46,603 bases of DNA from Microbacterium sp. Bi121 (lineage in GTDB: Bacteria > Actinomycetota > Actinomycetes > Actinomycetales > Microbacteriaceae), in assembly GCF_918698005.1 (NCBI RefSeq), contig NZ_CAKKLJ010000010.1, positions 1 to 46,603 of the forward strand, in the 5' to 3' direction. A model generated the notes under the pieces. The model saw only the letters and a program-made list of their open reading frames with translations, was not told where the DNA came from and did not search any database. The position numbers and the translations under genes were made by a program. Positions within the stretch are counted from its first letter, which is position 1. Every line of letters starts with the position of its first letter. Positions 23,173 through 31,244 of the stretch are shown here, one piece after another.

Positions 23173-23564
23173 GATGCTCGTGCCTCGGTGACGGCCGCCG
23201 CGGCGGCGTGCCAGGCCTCACGCAGCGGGACGACCAGCTCGTGGCAGGACCGCGTGCGCTCGGGGTCGCGGCCGATGTTCGCGCCGATGAGGGTCTGTGT
23301 CAGGAACGTGTAGAGCGCGCGGAGGCCGGTGCTGCCGGTCCAGTCGTTCGACAGCGACGAGGTCAGTTCCGCGACGATGGCCTGGGCGTGCTGCAGCTGG
23401 GTGTTCGCCTCGGTCCAGTCGCCGGCGCGCTGGGCGCTCTCGCCGCGTTCGATGTCGAGCAGAAGCCGGTCGTAGAGCATGGTGACGAGACGCTCGGGGG
23501 TGGCGGAGAGGACGGCGTCGTCACGGTAGCGCTGTTGGGCACGAAGTACGGCTGTGGCGTTCAT
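23169..23564 (-). CDS. fliS: flagellin export chaperone FliS
   Basis: Binds flagellin in the cytosol and prevents early polymerisation; in Bacillus subtilis it also helps FliW sense flagellin. The 131-residue product has the FliS motifs RYRDDAVLSATPERLVTMLY followed by DRLLLDIERG, and the C-terminal TGLRALYTFLTQTLIGANI. It lies 4 nt after fliD and upstream of the small gene at 22906. Confidence 0.96.
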   Translation of the reverse strand: MNATAVLRAQQRYRDDAVLSATPERLVTMLYDRLLLDIERGESAQRAGDWTEANTQLQHAQAIVAELTSSLSNDWTGSTGLRALYTFLTQTLIGANIGRDPERTRSCHELVVPLREAWHAAAAAVTEARAS

Positions 23565-23568
23565 GAGA

Positions 23569-24930
23569 TCACTTCGATCCGGTGTCGTAGCTCGGCAGAC
23601 TCGACAGCTGCGAGGTGAGGTAGGAGGACTGGGACTGCATCTGCGAGAGCATCGTCTCCATGCGCGCGTAGGTGCGCTCCAGCGTCGCGCGGCGCTGTTC
23701 GAGCCGGAGGTCCCAGCGCTCGAGCTGCTTGCCCAGGCTGTCGACTTCGCTCTGCTGGCCGGTGATCCGCGCGGTGAGAAGGCCGTCGTACTTGTCGGAG
23801 TACGTCTCGGTGGTCTGCTGCACGCGCTCGGCGATGCCGGTGAACATAGTGGTGACGGCAGTCGGGTCGTCGGCCAGCGCGGCCGCGAACTTCGTCTCGT
23901 CGATGGTCAGAACCCCGTAGCGGTCGATGGAGATGCCGATGCTCGAGGGGGAGGTGCCGTCGATCGGATGCTGGATCGCGTCCGCCAGGGACTGCCGAAG
24001 CGCGCGGATCGTGCTGTCGCCCGTGAACACGCCGAGGGTCGTCGTCTCGCCCGCGGTCGCGCCGACCGTGGCCTTGGAGCCATTGTCGATGCGGGTCAGG
24101 AGGGAAGCGACCTGCTTGATGAACTCGGCGGCGGCCTTCGTGCTCGCGGCATCGTCAGCGGCAGCGGACACGGTGACCGGTTCCGTCGAGACTGCGCTGA
24201 CGGTGACGTCCACTCCGGTGAACAGATCGGTGAAGGTGTTCTTCGATGATGTGATCACCTGCTCGGCCGCGGTGCCGGCCCACAGCCGCACCTGCGCGTC
24301 GGAGCCGGTGGCGACCACGGCTGCGCCGGGGGCGGTGGCGACGTCGTCTCCGTTCGCACGGAGGACGCGGAAGCTGCCATCGGCGCCGGACTCCGTCGCG
24401 ATGAGCTGAAGGCGCTGGAGGGGGTTGCCGTCGGCATCCGTGCCGGCCGAGACGACGGTCGCCGAGATGCCGGCCCCGGCCTTGTTGATGGCGCGGGCGA
24501 TGTCGGCCATCGAGGAGGAGTCGGCCGTGACCTCGACGCGCTCGCCGGCGGCGTTCTCAAGGGTGAGGGTGGGGGGCGAGTCCGGCCACTGGGTGGATGC
24601 CGCCGTGACGACGGTGTGCTTCTGGGCAAGCCGGTCGACGACGATGTCGGCCGTGACGGCGGATGCTCCGGATCGGAGGGCGACCTTCACCGCTTCGGAG
24701 GACGAGGCCGCGGAGAGCTGAGCGATGCTCTCGCCGGAGGCGGCCTTCTTCGCCTTGGCCGCGAGGTCCTGCAGAGAGGTGTTGAGCGTCTGCAGCTGGG
24801 TGATGATGAACTTCTTGTCATCGGACTTCGCGCTCATCAGGTTGCGCGGAATGGCCTGCACGTCCATAAGCGCGTCGATGAGCTCTGAGGTCTTGAGGCC
24901 GGAGACGAGGCCGTCGAGCGCGATACCCAT
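23569..24930 (-). CDS. fliD: flagellar filament cap protein FliD
   Basis: Filament cap that guides flagellin polymerisation. The 453-residue product has the FliD_N start MGIALDGLVSGLKTSELIDA and the FliD_C region with ITGQQSEVDSLGKQLERWDL and RTYARMETMLSQMQSQSSYL. The middle Ala/Thr/Ser-rich domains are ordinary for the family. It lies 79 nt after fliC, across a strong hairpin. Confidence 0.96.
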   Translation of the reverse strand: MGIALDGLVSGLKTSELIDALMDVQAIPRNLMSAKSDDKKFIITQLQTLNTSLQDLAAKAKKAASGESIAQLSAASSSEAVKVALRSGASAVTADIVVDRLAQKHTVVTAASTQWPDSPPTLTLENAAGERVEVTADSSSMADIARAINKAGAGISATVVSAGTDADGNPLQRLQLIATESGADGSFRVLRANGDDVATAPGAAVVATGSDAQVRLWAGTAAEQVITSSKNTFTDLFTGVDVTVSAVSTEPVTVSAAADDAASTKAAAEFIKQVASLLTRIDNGSKATVGATAGETTTLGVFTGDSTIRALRQSLADAIQHPIDGTSPSSIGISIDRYGVLTIDETKFAAALADDPTAVTTMFTGIAERVQQTTETYSDKYDGLLTARITGQQSEVDSLGKQLERWDLRLEQRRATLERTYARMETMLSQMQSQSSYLTSQLSSLPSYDTGSK

Positions 24931-24957
24931 GGGTGCCCTTCCGAATCAGTGGCGTGG

Positions 24958-25002
24958 GCTGGTTCCGGGTGGGCGAGGGTCTCCCGTCCACCCGGAACCA
25001 GC
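24958..25002 (-). terminator. hairpin between fliC and fliD
   Basis: Perfect 15-bp arms (24958-24972 and 24988-25002) around a 15-nt loop, just past the fliC stop at 25010. It has no U-tract. It probably ends or stabilises most flagellin transcripts, leaving fliD-fliS at lower levels by readthrough, since I see no separate promoter for fliD. Confidence 0.8.
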
Positions 25003-25009
25003 GAGCGAA

Positions 25010-25885
25010 TCAACGCAGGAGCTGAAGAACGCCCTGCGTGCTCTGGTTTGCCTGAGCGAGCATCGCCGTACCGGCCTGCGACAGGATGTTCGCAGCGGTG
25101 TACTTGACCATCTCGGCCGCCATGTCGGTGTCGCGGATGCGGCTCTCGGCAGCAGCCAGGTTCTCCGACGAGACGTTGAGCGAGTTGATCGTCGACTCGA
25201 AGCGGTTCTGCGACGCACCGAGGCTGGCACGCGCCTCCGAGACGTTCTTGATCTGTGTGTCGATCGCGGTAATCGCGGCCTGTGCGTTTGTCGCGTCGTC
25301 CACCGTGAGAGCTGCGATCGTGGCGCCTAGCGCAACGCCGGTGGCTGCGCCGGTGCTGTCCTTCATGTCGGACAGGTTCGCAAGTGTCACCGAGATCTGG
25401 TCGTTTGCCGTGCCGCCAGCACCGACCTGGAAGGTCAGCACGCCGTCGGCATCGGCACCTGCGGAGCCGTCAAGCAGGTTGATCCCGTTGAAGTTCGTCG
25501 AAGCTGTGACGCGCGTGAGCTCGCTCGCGAGCGAGTCGATCTCGGTCTTGATCGCATTGCGCGAGTCGACGTTGTTCGAGTCGTTGCCGGCCTGCACCGC
25601 GAGGTCGCGCACGCGCTGCAGGATGGAGTGGACCTCGGTCAGGGCGCCTTCAGCGGTCTGGATGACCGAGATGCCGTCCTGAGCGTTGCGAGCCGCGACG
25701 TTCAGACCGTTGACCTGCGAACGCAGACCCTCGGAGATCGCCAGGCCGGCGGCGTCGTCCGCAGCGCGGTTGATGCGCAGGCCGCTGGAGAGCTTCTCCA
25801 GCGACTTCGACACGTCGTTCTGCGTGCTGGACAGGTTGCGGTAGGCGTTGAGCGCCGACACGTTGGTGTTGATCTGCATACCCAT
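25010..25885 (-). CDS. fliC: flagellin
   Basis: Filament subunit. The 291-residue product is a short flagellin: conserved D0/D1 N-terminus (MQINTNVSALNAYRNLSSTQ; LRINRAADDAAGLAISEGLR) and C-terminus (AESRIRDTDMAAEMVKYTAA; NILSQAGTAMLAQANQ) with only a small central domain. The start is ATG 25885 (MGM) with GGAGGA 7 nt upstream; an in-frame extension to 25924 would read through the leader hairpin and is rejected. Transcription is from the FliA-type promoter at 25944-25971, and translation is probably repressed by CsrA. Confidence 0.97.
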   Translation of the reverse strand: MGMQINTNVSALNAYRNLSSTQNDVSKSLEKLSSGLRINRAADDAAGLAISEGLRSQVNGLNVAARNAQDGISVIQTAEGALTEVHSILQRVRDLAVQAGNDSNNVDSRNAIKTEIDSLASELTRVTASTNFNGINLLDGSAGADADGVLTFQVGAGGTANDQISVTLANLSDMKDSTGAATGVALGATIAALTVDDATNAQAAITAIDTQIKNVSEARASLGASQNRFESTINSLNVSSENLAAAESRIRDTDMAAEMVKYTAANILSQAGTAMLAQANQSTQGVLQLLR

Positions 25886-25892
25886 GGTGTGT

Positions 25893-25933
25893 TCCTCCGT
25901 GATTGGGTTCGTACTGAAGCCCATCCGTGGGCT
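25893..25933 (-). promoter_or_regulatory. flagellin leader with probable CsrA-binding sites
   Basis: On the minus strand AGCCCA-CGGA-TGGGCT (25933-25918) is a perfect 6-bp stem whose 4-nt loop carries GGA, the classic CsrA target. A second GGA-containing sequence, CACGGAGGA (25901-25893), is the Shine-Dalgarno region itself. The two-site layout resembles the Bacillus subtilis hag leader. Confidence 0.7.
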
Positions 25934-25943
25934 CCGTACAGAC

Positions 25944-25971
25944 CTATCGGCGGAACCTTCCCTGGCGTTAG
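25944..25971 (-). promoter_or_regulatory. FliA (sigma-28)-type flagellin promoter
   Basis: On the minus strand CTAA (25971-25968), a 16-nt spacer and GCCGATAG (25951-25944), with the expected transcript start near 25937. Just upstream, TAGACAGAG on the plus strand is repeated (25969-25977 and 25986-25994) with a 17-nt period. Confidence 0.88.
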
Positions 25972-26005
25972 ACAGAGCCGGACGCTAGACAGAGGCGCGC
26001 GTCCG

Positions 26006-27346
26006 TCAGAACGGGGGTGCGACCGGATCGGCATCCGCGAGGTCGGCCACGAGACTCACTCCGATCCTGGATTCGGGCGGCGCAGCCGAACTGCGGAACC
26101 CCGTCGGCGTGGTGACCTCGACGGATCCGTCTGGTCGAGATCGGAAGACGGCGCGTGGTCGATGTCGCAAGCGGTGATGTCGAGGGCAGAGTGGGCGGAG
26201 CCCGGCGAGGTCGGTCTTTCCGCCCTGCGCCCAGGGGACTTCGTGGTCGATGTCGGTGTCGAGGGCGAGCCGTGTGCACCCGTCGACCGCGCACGTGCCG
26301 TGCTGCAGAACCAACCAATCACGCTGAGCCGGCGTGGCGCGGCGGCTGCGGCGGTCCATGTCGACGACCACGCTGCGGATCGGGTCGACGACAACGCGGC
26401 GGAAGACCCCGGTGTCGAGGAACAGCTGCTTCGCGGTGAGCGGATCGATCGGACCCTGACCGACGATCTCCGCCTCCGGCACCGGCAGATCAGCGATGCC
26501 ATCCGCGGCTGCGCCGTCGAGGAGCTGAACGGGGACCGTGACGAAGATCTTCGTCTTCGAGGCCCGGTCGGCGCCGACGCCGCGCAGCCAGTCCGAGAAC
26601 AAGTCGGCGCGGATCTGCGCGAGCGTGCGCGCCTCGTTCGGGTCGTTCTTCTTGACCTGCGTCGCGCTCGCGGTCACACGCTGTTGGATCTCCACAGCCT
26701 CGGGCGTCGGAACAAGCGCGCCTATCCAGCTCACCCCGTCATCCAGATGCTCGAACCCCACGCGACGGTCCGCCACCGCGCGGGCATGACGCACCTCGCG
26801 GGGCTCCTGGTCGAGCCGATCGGCCAGTCTACGCAGCCGGCGCAGGAAGTTCGCCGGCGAACACGTGAACGCCCACTCCGACGTCTCCTCATCGATCCGG
26901 TGGGCAGCCGCACGCGCGGCATCCCGCTGCTCCGGCGTGGCGTTCACAGGCGCCCGCAGCCGACGCAGCGCCCACACCGCACGCGACACGAGGTGCATCG
27001 ACACGAATCCATCCCGGGCGTGGTGCCACAGGTTCGGCAACTGGCGCATAGCCGTCTGCACCACAGAAAGCTCGGCCCTCACGTCGTCCTCAGACCGCTT
27101 CAGCCGCAGCGAGATGTCGAAGATCAGCGCCCGCTCGGCCTCATCGGCAGCATCCGGGCCGCACTCGAGCACGTATACCTCGGGGTTCCGGCGAGCGAGG
27201 GCCACAGCATCCGCGATCTGCCCCGCACGACGAGCCGCGTACCGGTTCAAATCGATGTCGGCGCACTGCAGATCGGCCAACGCAGACTCGACGGCGAACG
27301 CGGCGTCACGAGGCCGATCGTCCACATCGTCGAAGTACTGCTCCAT
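26006..27346 (-). CDS. DUF222 / HNH endonuclease (13E12-type) protein
   Basis: A 446-residue protein with an N-terminal helical DUF222 region and a C-terminal HNH nuclease motif. The motif lies in a Cys/His frame: CAVDGC, then TDIDHEVPWAQGG, and CPRHHRLRH. The family is multicopy in actinobacteria and its function is unresolved; association with mobile DNA is often suggested. The ATG at 27346 is chosen because TACCAT lies 6 nt upstream; an earlier TTG at 27364 falls at that box. It sits between fliC and fliA and has no evident flagellar role. The adjacent 27347-27418 gap is noticeably AT-rich. Confidence 0.9.
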   Translation of the reverse strand: MEQYFDDVDDRPRDAAFAVESALADLQCADIDLNRYAARRAGQIADAVALARRNPEVYVLECGPDAADEAERALIFDISLRLKRSEDDVRAELSVVQTAMRQLPNLWHHARDGFVSMHLVSRAVWALRRLRAPVNATPEQRDAARAAAHRIDEETSEWAFTCSPANFLRRLRRLADRLDQEPREVRHARAVADRRVGFEHLDDGVSWIGALVPTPEAVEIQQRVTASATQVKKNDPNEARTLAQIRADLFSDWLRGVGADRASKTKIFVTVPVQLLDGAAADGIADLPVPEAEIVGQGPIDPLTAKQLFLDTGVFRRVVVDPIRSVVVDMDRRSRRATPAQRDWLVLQHGTCAVDGCTRLALDTDIDHEVPWAQGGKTDLAGLRPLCPRHHRLRHRPRAVFRSRPDGSVEVTTPTGFRSSAAPPESRIGVSLVADLADADPVAPPF

Positions 27347-27358
27347 GCATCCATGGTA
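27347..27358 (-). promoter_or_regulatory. -10 box and 6-nt spacer of a leaderless DUF222 gene promoter
   Basis: On the minus strand TACCAT (27358-27353), GGATGC, then ATG at 27346. Same geometry as acpS, csrA and tsaB. The upstream sequence is AT-rich compared with the surroundings. Confidence 0.5.
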
Positions 27359-27418
27359 GTACAAAGGTTCGAAAAACGGAAGGGTTCAAGCAAAGAAATC
27401 TTGCTCTGACCGGGATTT

Positions 27419-28231
27419 TCAGGCGATGGCCGACGCGGCCGGCGCACCGCGGAACACGTTCCCCAGGCGGGCGCTGCCGGTCTCGGCGATCCGCGCGAAG
27501 AACGCGTCCCGGACGGCGACCGATACCCGGGCGACGGGTGTCGGCGCCTCTCCGTCGGCGAAGTACTGCTCGAGAGCGTCACGCAGCAGGCGCATCGCCT
27601 CGGAACGCTGCTGCGACACGGCGGAGTGCGAGACTCCCAGCTCTTCGGCGATCTCCTTCACCGGGCGCTCGTCGAAGTACACCGCCTGCACGATGAAGCG
27701 CATGCGCTCGGGGAGCGCGGCGACCGCGTGCTCGAGCACCTCGCGCCGTTCGCTCACCATGGCGGACTCGTCGGGGAGGGGGATGTCGGAGGCAAGAGCG
27801 TGCGCAGACGGGTCTTCGAGCGTGACCACGCTGCGTGAAGCGTCGGCCAGTGCTTCGGAGACGACGTCCGTCGGAACCGCCATCGCCGTCGCGATCTCTG
27901 CGACCGTCGCCGTGCGACCAAGGCCCGCCGTCAGAGTGTCGCGAACCGCCGTCGTCTCCTTGATGCGCTTGCGGATGCCGCGTGAGGCCCAGTCCATGGC
28001 GCGCATCTCATCGGCGAAGGCGCCGAGGATGCGACGGCGCGCATACGCGCCGAAGGGGACGCCCAGCGAGGCGTCGAACGCATCGGCCGCGGTGACGAGA
28101 GCCAGGGCTCCGACAGCGGCGAGCTCTTCACGCGGGATGTGCGTCGCGCGCGCGTGCGTCTCTGCTGCGAGGTATCCGACGAGGGGGAGGTTCTCCTCGA
28201 CGAGGCGATTGCGGTCGGCAAGCGGCGACAT
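27419..28231 (-). CDS. fliA: flagellar sigma factor FliA (sigma-28)
   Basis: Directs RNA polymerase to late flagellar promoters. The 270-residue product has region 2 (ASLGVPFGAYARRRILGAFA; DEMRAMDWASRGIRKRIKE), region 3 with an HTH (TVAEIATAMAVPTDVVSEAL) and region 4 (LPERMRFIVQAVYFDERPVK; EIAEELGVSHSAVSQQRSEA). About 45 extra residues follow region 4. ATG 28231 is preferred to GTG 28243, which directly abuts AGAGG. It is divergent from flgN. No anti-sigma FlgM gene is seen in the window. Confidence 0.95.
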   Translation of the reverse strand: MSPLADRNRLVEENLPLVGYLAAETHARATHIPREELAAVGALALVTAADAFDASLGVPFGAYARRRILGAFADEMRAMDWASRGIRKRIKETTAVRDTLTAGLGRTATVAEIATAMAVPTDVVSEALADASRSVVTLEDPSAHALASDIPLPDESAMVSERREVLEHAVAALPERMRFIVQAVYFDERPVKEIAEELGVSHSAVSQQRSEAMRLLRDALEQYFADGEAPTPVARVSVAVRDAFFARIAETGSARLGNVFRGAPAASAIA

Positions 28232-28285
28232 GGGGGTGTCCACCTCTCATGGGAGCGAAACGCTCGTCAGCAACTCGGTCTCGTC

Positions 28286-28308
28286 CATATCACTACCACA
28301 GCGATATG
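28286..28308. promoter_or_regulatory. inverted repeat in the fliA-flgN divergent region
   Basis: CATATC (28286-28291) and GATATG (28303-28308) form a perfect 6-bp inverted repeat with an 11-nt spacer, in a locally AT-rich intergenic stretch 55 nt upstream of the fliA start. It fits a dimeric regulator site controlling fliA; the regulator is unknown. Confidence 0.45.
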
Positions 28309-28343
28309 TCCATGGGGAGAACTATCCATCAAATACCCCGGTA

Positions 28344-28371
28344 GTAACCTTAGGGCCACGGTGGCCGATAG
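28344..28371 (+). promoter_or_regulatory. FliA (sigma-28)-type promoter of the flgN operon
   Basis: GTAA (28344-28347), a 16-nt spacer and GCCGATAG (28364-28371). Only the first base of the -35 block differs from fliC and flgB. It drives flgN-flgK-flgL-fliW. Confidence 0.75.
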
Positions 28372-28382
28372 AGGTACAACGA

Positions 28383-28398
28383 GCCGAAAAAATTCGGC
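28383..28398 (+). promoter_or_regulatory. small hairpin in the flgN leader
   Basis: GCCGAA and TTCGGC form a perfect 6-bp stem with an AAAA loop about 30 nt before the flgN start. It may stabilise the leader or affect translation; no GGA loop is present. Confidence 0.4.
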
Positions 28399-28428
28399 GC
28401 ACCGCTGGGGAGTACTGGGGAAGGAAAA

Positions 28429-28911
28429 ATGGGAGCCAACGAACTGTCGATGCAGTTGTGGCGAGAGCGTGAACTGCTGGAGATGCTGCTGTTCAAACTC
28501 GACGAACAGCAGCTTCTGCTCGCCGCAGGGCGATCGCACTGGATACAGTTTGCTACACGTGAGATCGAGCAGGTACTCGAGCGTCTGCGCGCGACCGCGC
28601 TCGCACGCTCCGTCGAGGTCTCGGCGGTGGCAGAGGAATGGGGCGCGGCCGACGACTCGTCGCTGCGCGAGCTCCTTCAGCACGCACCGGAGGGCGTCTG
28701 GCGCGATGTGTTCACCGACCACATGCACGCACTCACGCAGCTGACCGCCGAGATCGCGCAACTCCGCGACACGAACGCCGACCAACTGGCCGGCGTCATG
28801 CGCGCCACGCAGGAGACGATCGCCGGCCTCGGCCTGGACACGGGGGAGTACACCACCGCCGGCGTCCGTGCACGAGACGATTCAGCGCGCATCGTCGACA
28901 CCCAGATCTGA
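28429..28911 (+). CDS. flgN: flagellar export chaperone FlgN
   Basis: Chaperone for the hook-filament junction proteins FlgK and FlgL. The 160-residue product is helical, with the FlgN-type core LWRERELLEMLLFKLDEQQL followed by LLAAGR. ATG 28429 is preceded by GGGGAAGG. Gene order flgN-flgK-flgL-fliW is standard for Gram-positives and supports the call. First gene of the + strand flagellar operon. Confidence 0.92.
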   Translation: MGANELSMQLWRERELLEMLLFKLDEQQLLLAAGRSHWIQFATREIEQVLERLRATALARSVEVSAVAEEWGAADDSSLRELLQHAPEGVWRDVFTDHMHALTQLTAEIAQLRDTNADQLAGVMRATQETIAGLGLDTGEYTTAGVRARDDSARIVDTQI

Positions 28912-28939
28912 CAGACCGCGATCGGACAGAGAAGAGACG

Positions 28940-30349
28940 ATGTCGACTTTCAGTGGATTGACCACCGCCGCGAGCGGCCTCGCCGCAGCGCGCCGTGGAA
29001 TGGACGTGGTCGGCCAGAACATCGCCAACCAGACCACGGAGGGGTACACGCGTCAACGCGTGGTCACCTCGTCGGTCGCCGCCCTGGCGCACACCGGCCG
29101 CTTCAGCACCGGAGCCGCACCCGGGCACGGGGTCTCGATCGACGGAGTGGCGCGTCTCGGCGACGCACTCCTCGACGCGCGGGTGCGCGACACCCTGGCG
29201 TCTTCGGGCTTCTGGTCAACCAGGGCAGTGGCCGCCACCACGATGGAGGCGGCTCTGGCCGAGCCGACTGCCGACGGGCTGGCCGCCCGCCTGTCGCAGT
29301 TTTGGGCGGGCTGGCAGGACCTAGCCAACACCCCTGACGCGGGAGCGGCAGCATCCGTCGTCTTGGAATCGGCCGGCGAACTCGCAGCCCAGATCGCCGG
29401 GGGCTACCGCACGGTCGCCACCCAATGGTCGAACGCTCGAACTGCGGCCGAGCGCACAGTGACCCAGGTCAACGGGCTCGCCGACCAGATCGCCGATCTG
29501 AACCGCGAGATCCGCGACGCTCTCGCCTCCGGCCGCTCGGCGAACGAGCTCATCGACCAGCGCAGCGTGCTCGCGCAGAACGTCGCCCGTCTCGCCGGCG
29601 GGAAGGCGAGCATCGAAAGCGACGGCACGCTCACAGTGCGCATCGACGGCAACGCGCTGGTCACCGGTTCCGATGCCCGCCATCTGGCCCTGAGTGGACC
29701 GACGTCCATCGATGCGGGCGGACGTATGACAGTGTCGTGGGCTTCGGCGTCCGACATCCCGGTGTCGATCGTCGGCGGCGAACTCGGCGGCAACCTGTCG
29801 GTCCTCGCTCCTGCCGAGGACGGCGGGATGCTGGCGAAGCTCGCCGCCGGATACAACGAGGTCGCCACCGCTCTCGCCGGCACCGTCAACACGCAGCACC
29901 GCGCTGGGGTGACCTCCTCGGGCCAGCCGGGCGGCGACTTCTTCGAGATCTCCGCCACAGGCCCCGCTGCTCTCGGGCTCAGCGTCGTCGTGACCTCCGG
30001 CGCGGAGCTCGCGCTCGCGAAGCCCGGCGCCGGTGCCTGGGATTCCAGCAATGCCGACGACATCTCGCAGATCGGTCTCAGCGCCGGCGGCCCCGACGCG
30101 ATCTGGGCGGCGCAGGTGTCGAGCCTGGGCGTGAGCACCGCCGCCGACATCCAGCGCGCCAGGGTCTCCGAGACCGCGACCATCACTGCGGCCGCGGCGC
30201 AGCAGTCCGTCGCCGCCGTCGACGGCGACGAGGAGACGATCAGCCTGCTCACCTACCAGACCGCCTATCAGGCCGCAGCACGAGTACTGACCGCCGTAGA
30301 CGAAGCACTCGACGTCCTGATCAACCGCACCGGCGTCGTCGGACGCTGA
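28940..30349 (+). CDS. flgK: flagellar hook-associated protein 1 FlgK
   Basis: Hook-filament junction protein. The 469-residue product has the N-terminal TTAASGLAAARRGMDVVGQN, IANQTTEGYTRQRV signature, and the C-terminal EETISLLTYQTAYQAAARVL, TAVDEALD motif. An in-frame extension upstream overlaps flgN and is not used: the ATG at 28940 gives the normal MSTFSGL start with a GAAGAGA ribosome-binding sequence. Confidence 0.96.
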   Translation: MSTFSGLTTAASGLAAARRGMDVVGQNIANQTTEGYTRQRVVTSSVAALAHTGRFSTGAAPGHGVSIDGVARLGDALLDARVRDTLASSGFWSTRAVAATTMEAALAEPTADGLAARLSQFWAGWQDLANTPDAGAAASVVLESAGELAAQIAGGYRTVATQWSNARTAAERTVTQVNGLADQIADLNREIRDALASGRSANELIDQRSVLAQNVARLAGGKASIESDGTLTVRIDGNALVTGSDARHLALSGPTSIDAGGRMTVSWASASDIPVSIVGGELGGNLSVLAPAEDGGMLAKLAAGYNEVATALAGTVNTQHRAGVTSSGQPGGDFFEISATGPAALGLSVVVTSGAELALAKPGAGAWDSSNADDISQIGLSAGGPDAIWAAQVSSLGVSTAADIQRARVSETATITAAAAQQSVAAVDGDEETISLLTYQTAYQAAARVLTAVDEALDVLINRTGVVGR

Positions 30350-30362
30350 TGGAAGGGCCATC

Positions 30363-31244
30363 ATGATCTCCCGTGTGACAGCATCCTCGATGACGCAGAC
30401 GGCCATGCGGCATCTGCAGTCCAATCTCTCGGAGCTCGCCAGGCTCCAGGAGCAGGCGACGTCCCAGCGCGCGTTCGCCGCGCCATCCGACGATCCCGCC
30501 GCAGCGGCGGCCGCACTCGACCTGCACGCCGAGCAGCGTCGCAACGATCAGTACGCGCGCAACATCGACGACGGGCTCGCGTGGGTGACCACTGCCGACT
30601 CCGCGATCACTCGCAGCACGGCGCTCCTCGGCCGAGTTCGCGACCTCACGATCCAGGGCGCGAACGACGGCGCGATGGATGCCACGGCGAAGGAGGCCAT
30701 CGCGGTCGAGCTCGAGGGCATCCGCGACGAGCTGCTCGCGCAGGCCAATACGAGGATCCTCGGCCGCTCGGTGTTCGCGGGCACCTCCGACACCGCGGCG
30801 TTCGACAGCGCGTACGCGCACAGCGGGTCATCGGACGGACAGGTGATGCGTCGCGTCTCCGACACGGCATCCGTTCGGGTCGACACCGACGGAGCCGCCG
30901 TGTTCGGCGCGGGGGCGGGCTCGGTGTTCGCCCTGGTCGACAACATCATCTCGGATCTGCGCTCCGGGACGAACGTCGGGCCGCGACTCGCCGAGATCGA
31001 TGATCGCCGCGACGCGATGCTCAGTGCCCAGGGCGCGGTCGGCACCCGCCAGTCACAGATCGAACGCGCCAAGGAGGCGGCTGTGCAGAACTCGGTTTCG
31101 CTCGAATCGCGCCGTGCCGCGGTCGAGGATGTGGACTCAGTGGAGGTGCTGGTGAAGCTGCAGGCTCAGGAGCTCGTCTACCGATCCGCTCTCGCCGTCA
31201 ACGCGCGCGTGCTCCAGCCGTCGCTCATGGACTTCCTGCGATGA
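30363..31244 (+). CDS. flgL: flagellar hook-associated protein 3 FlgL
   Basis: Second hook-filament junction protein, flagellin-related. The 293-residue product has an N-terminal coiled coil (AMRHLQSNLSELARLQEQAT), SQRAFAAPSDDPAAAAAALD, and a C-terminal flagellin-like helix ending ALAVNARVLQPSLMDFLR. It starts 13 nt after flgK and overlaps fliW by 4 nt (ATGA). Confidence 0.95.
   Translation: MISRVTASSMTQTAMRHLQSNLSELARLQEQATSQRAFAAPSDDPAAAAAALDLHAEQRRNDQYARNIDDGLAWVTTADSAITRSTALLGRVRDLTIQGANDGAMDATAKEAIAVELEGIRDELLAQANTRILGRSVFAGTSDTAAFDSAYAHSGSSDGQVMRRVSDTASVRVDTDGAAVFGAGAGSVFALVDNIISDLRSGTNVGPRLAEIDDRRDAMLSAQGAVGTRQSQIERAKEAAVQNSVSLESRRAAVEDVDSVEVLVKLQAQELVYRSALAVNARVLQPSLMDFLR

Noticed and set aside
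25886..25924. N-terminal extension of flagellin from 25924
   Set aside because: It would include the CsrA hairpin and Shine-Dalgarno sequence; MGMQINTN at 25885 is the normal flagellin start.
25628..27409. 593-codon + strand frame across fliC, its promoter and the DUF222 gene
   Set aside because: It overlaps three functional elements on the other strand and encodes no recognisable domain.
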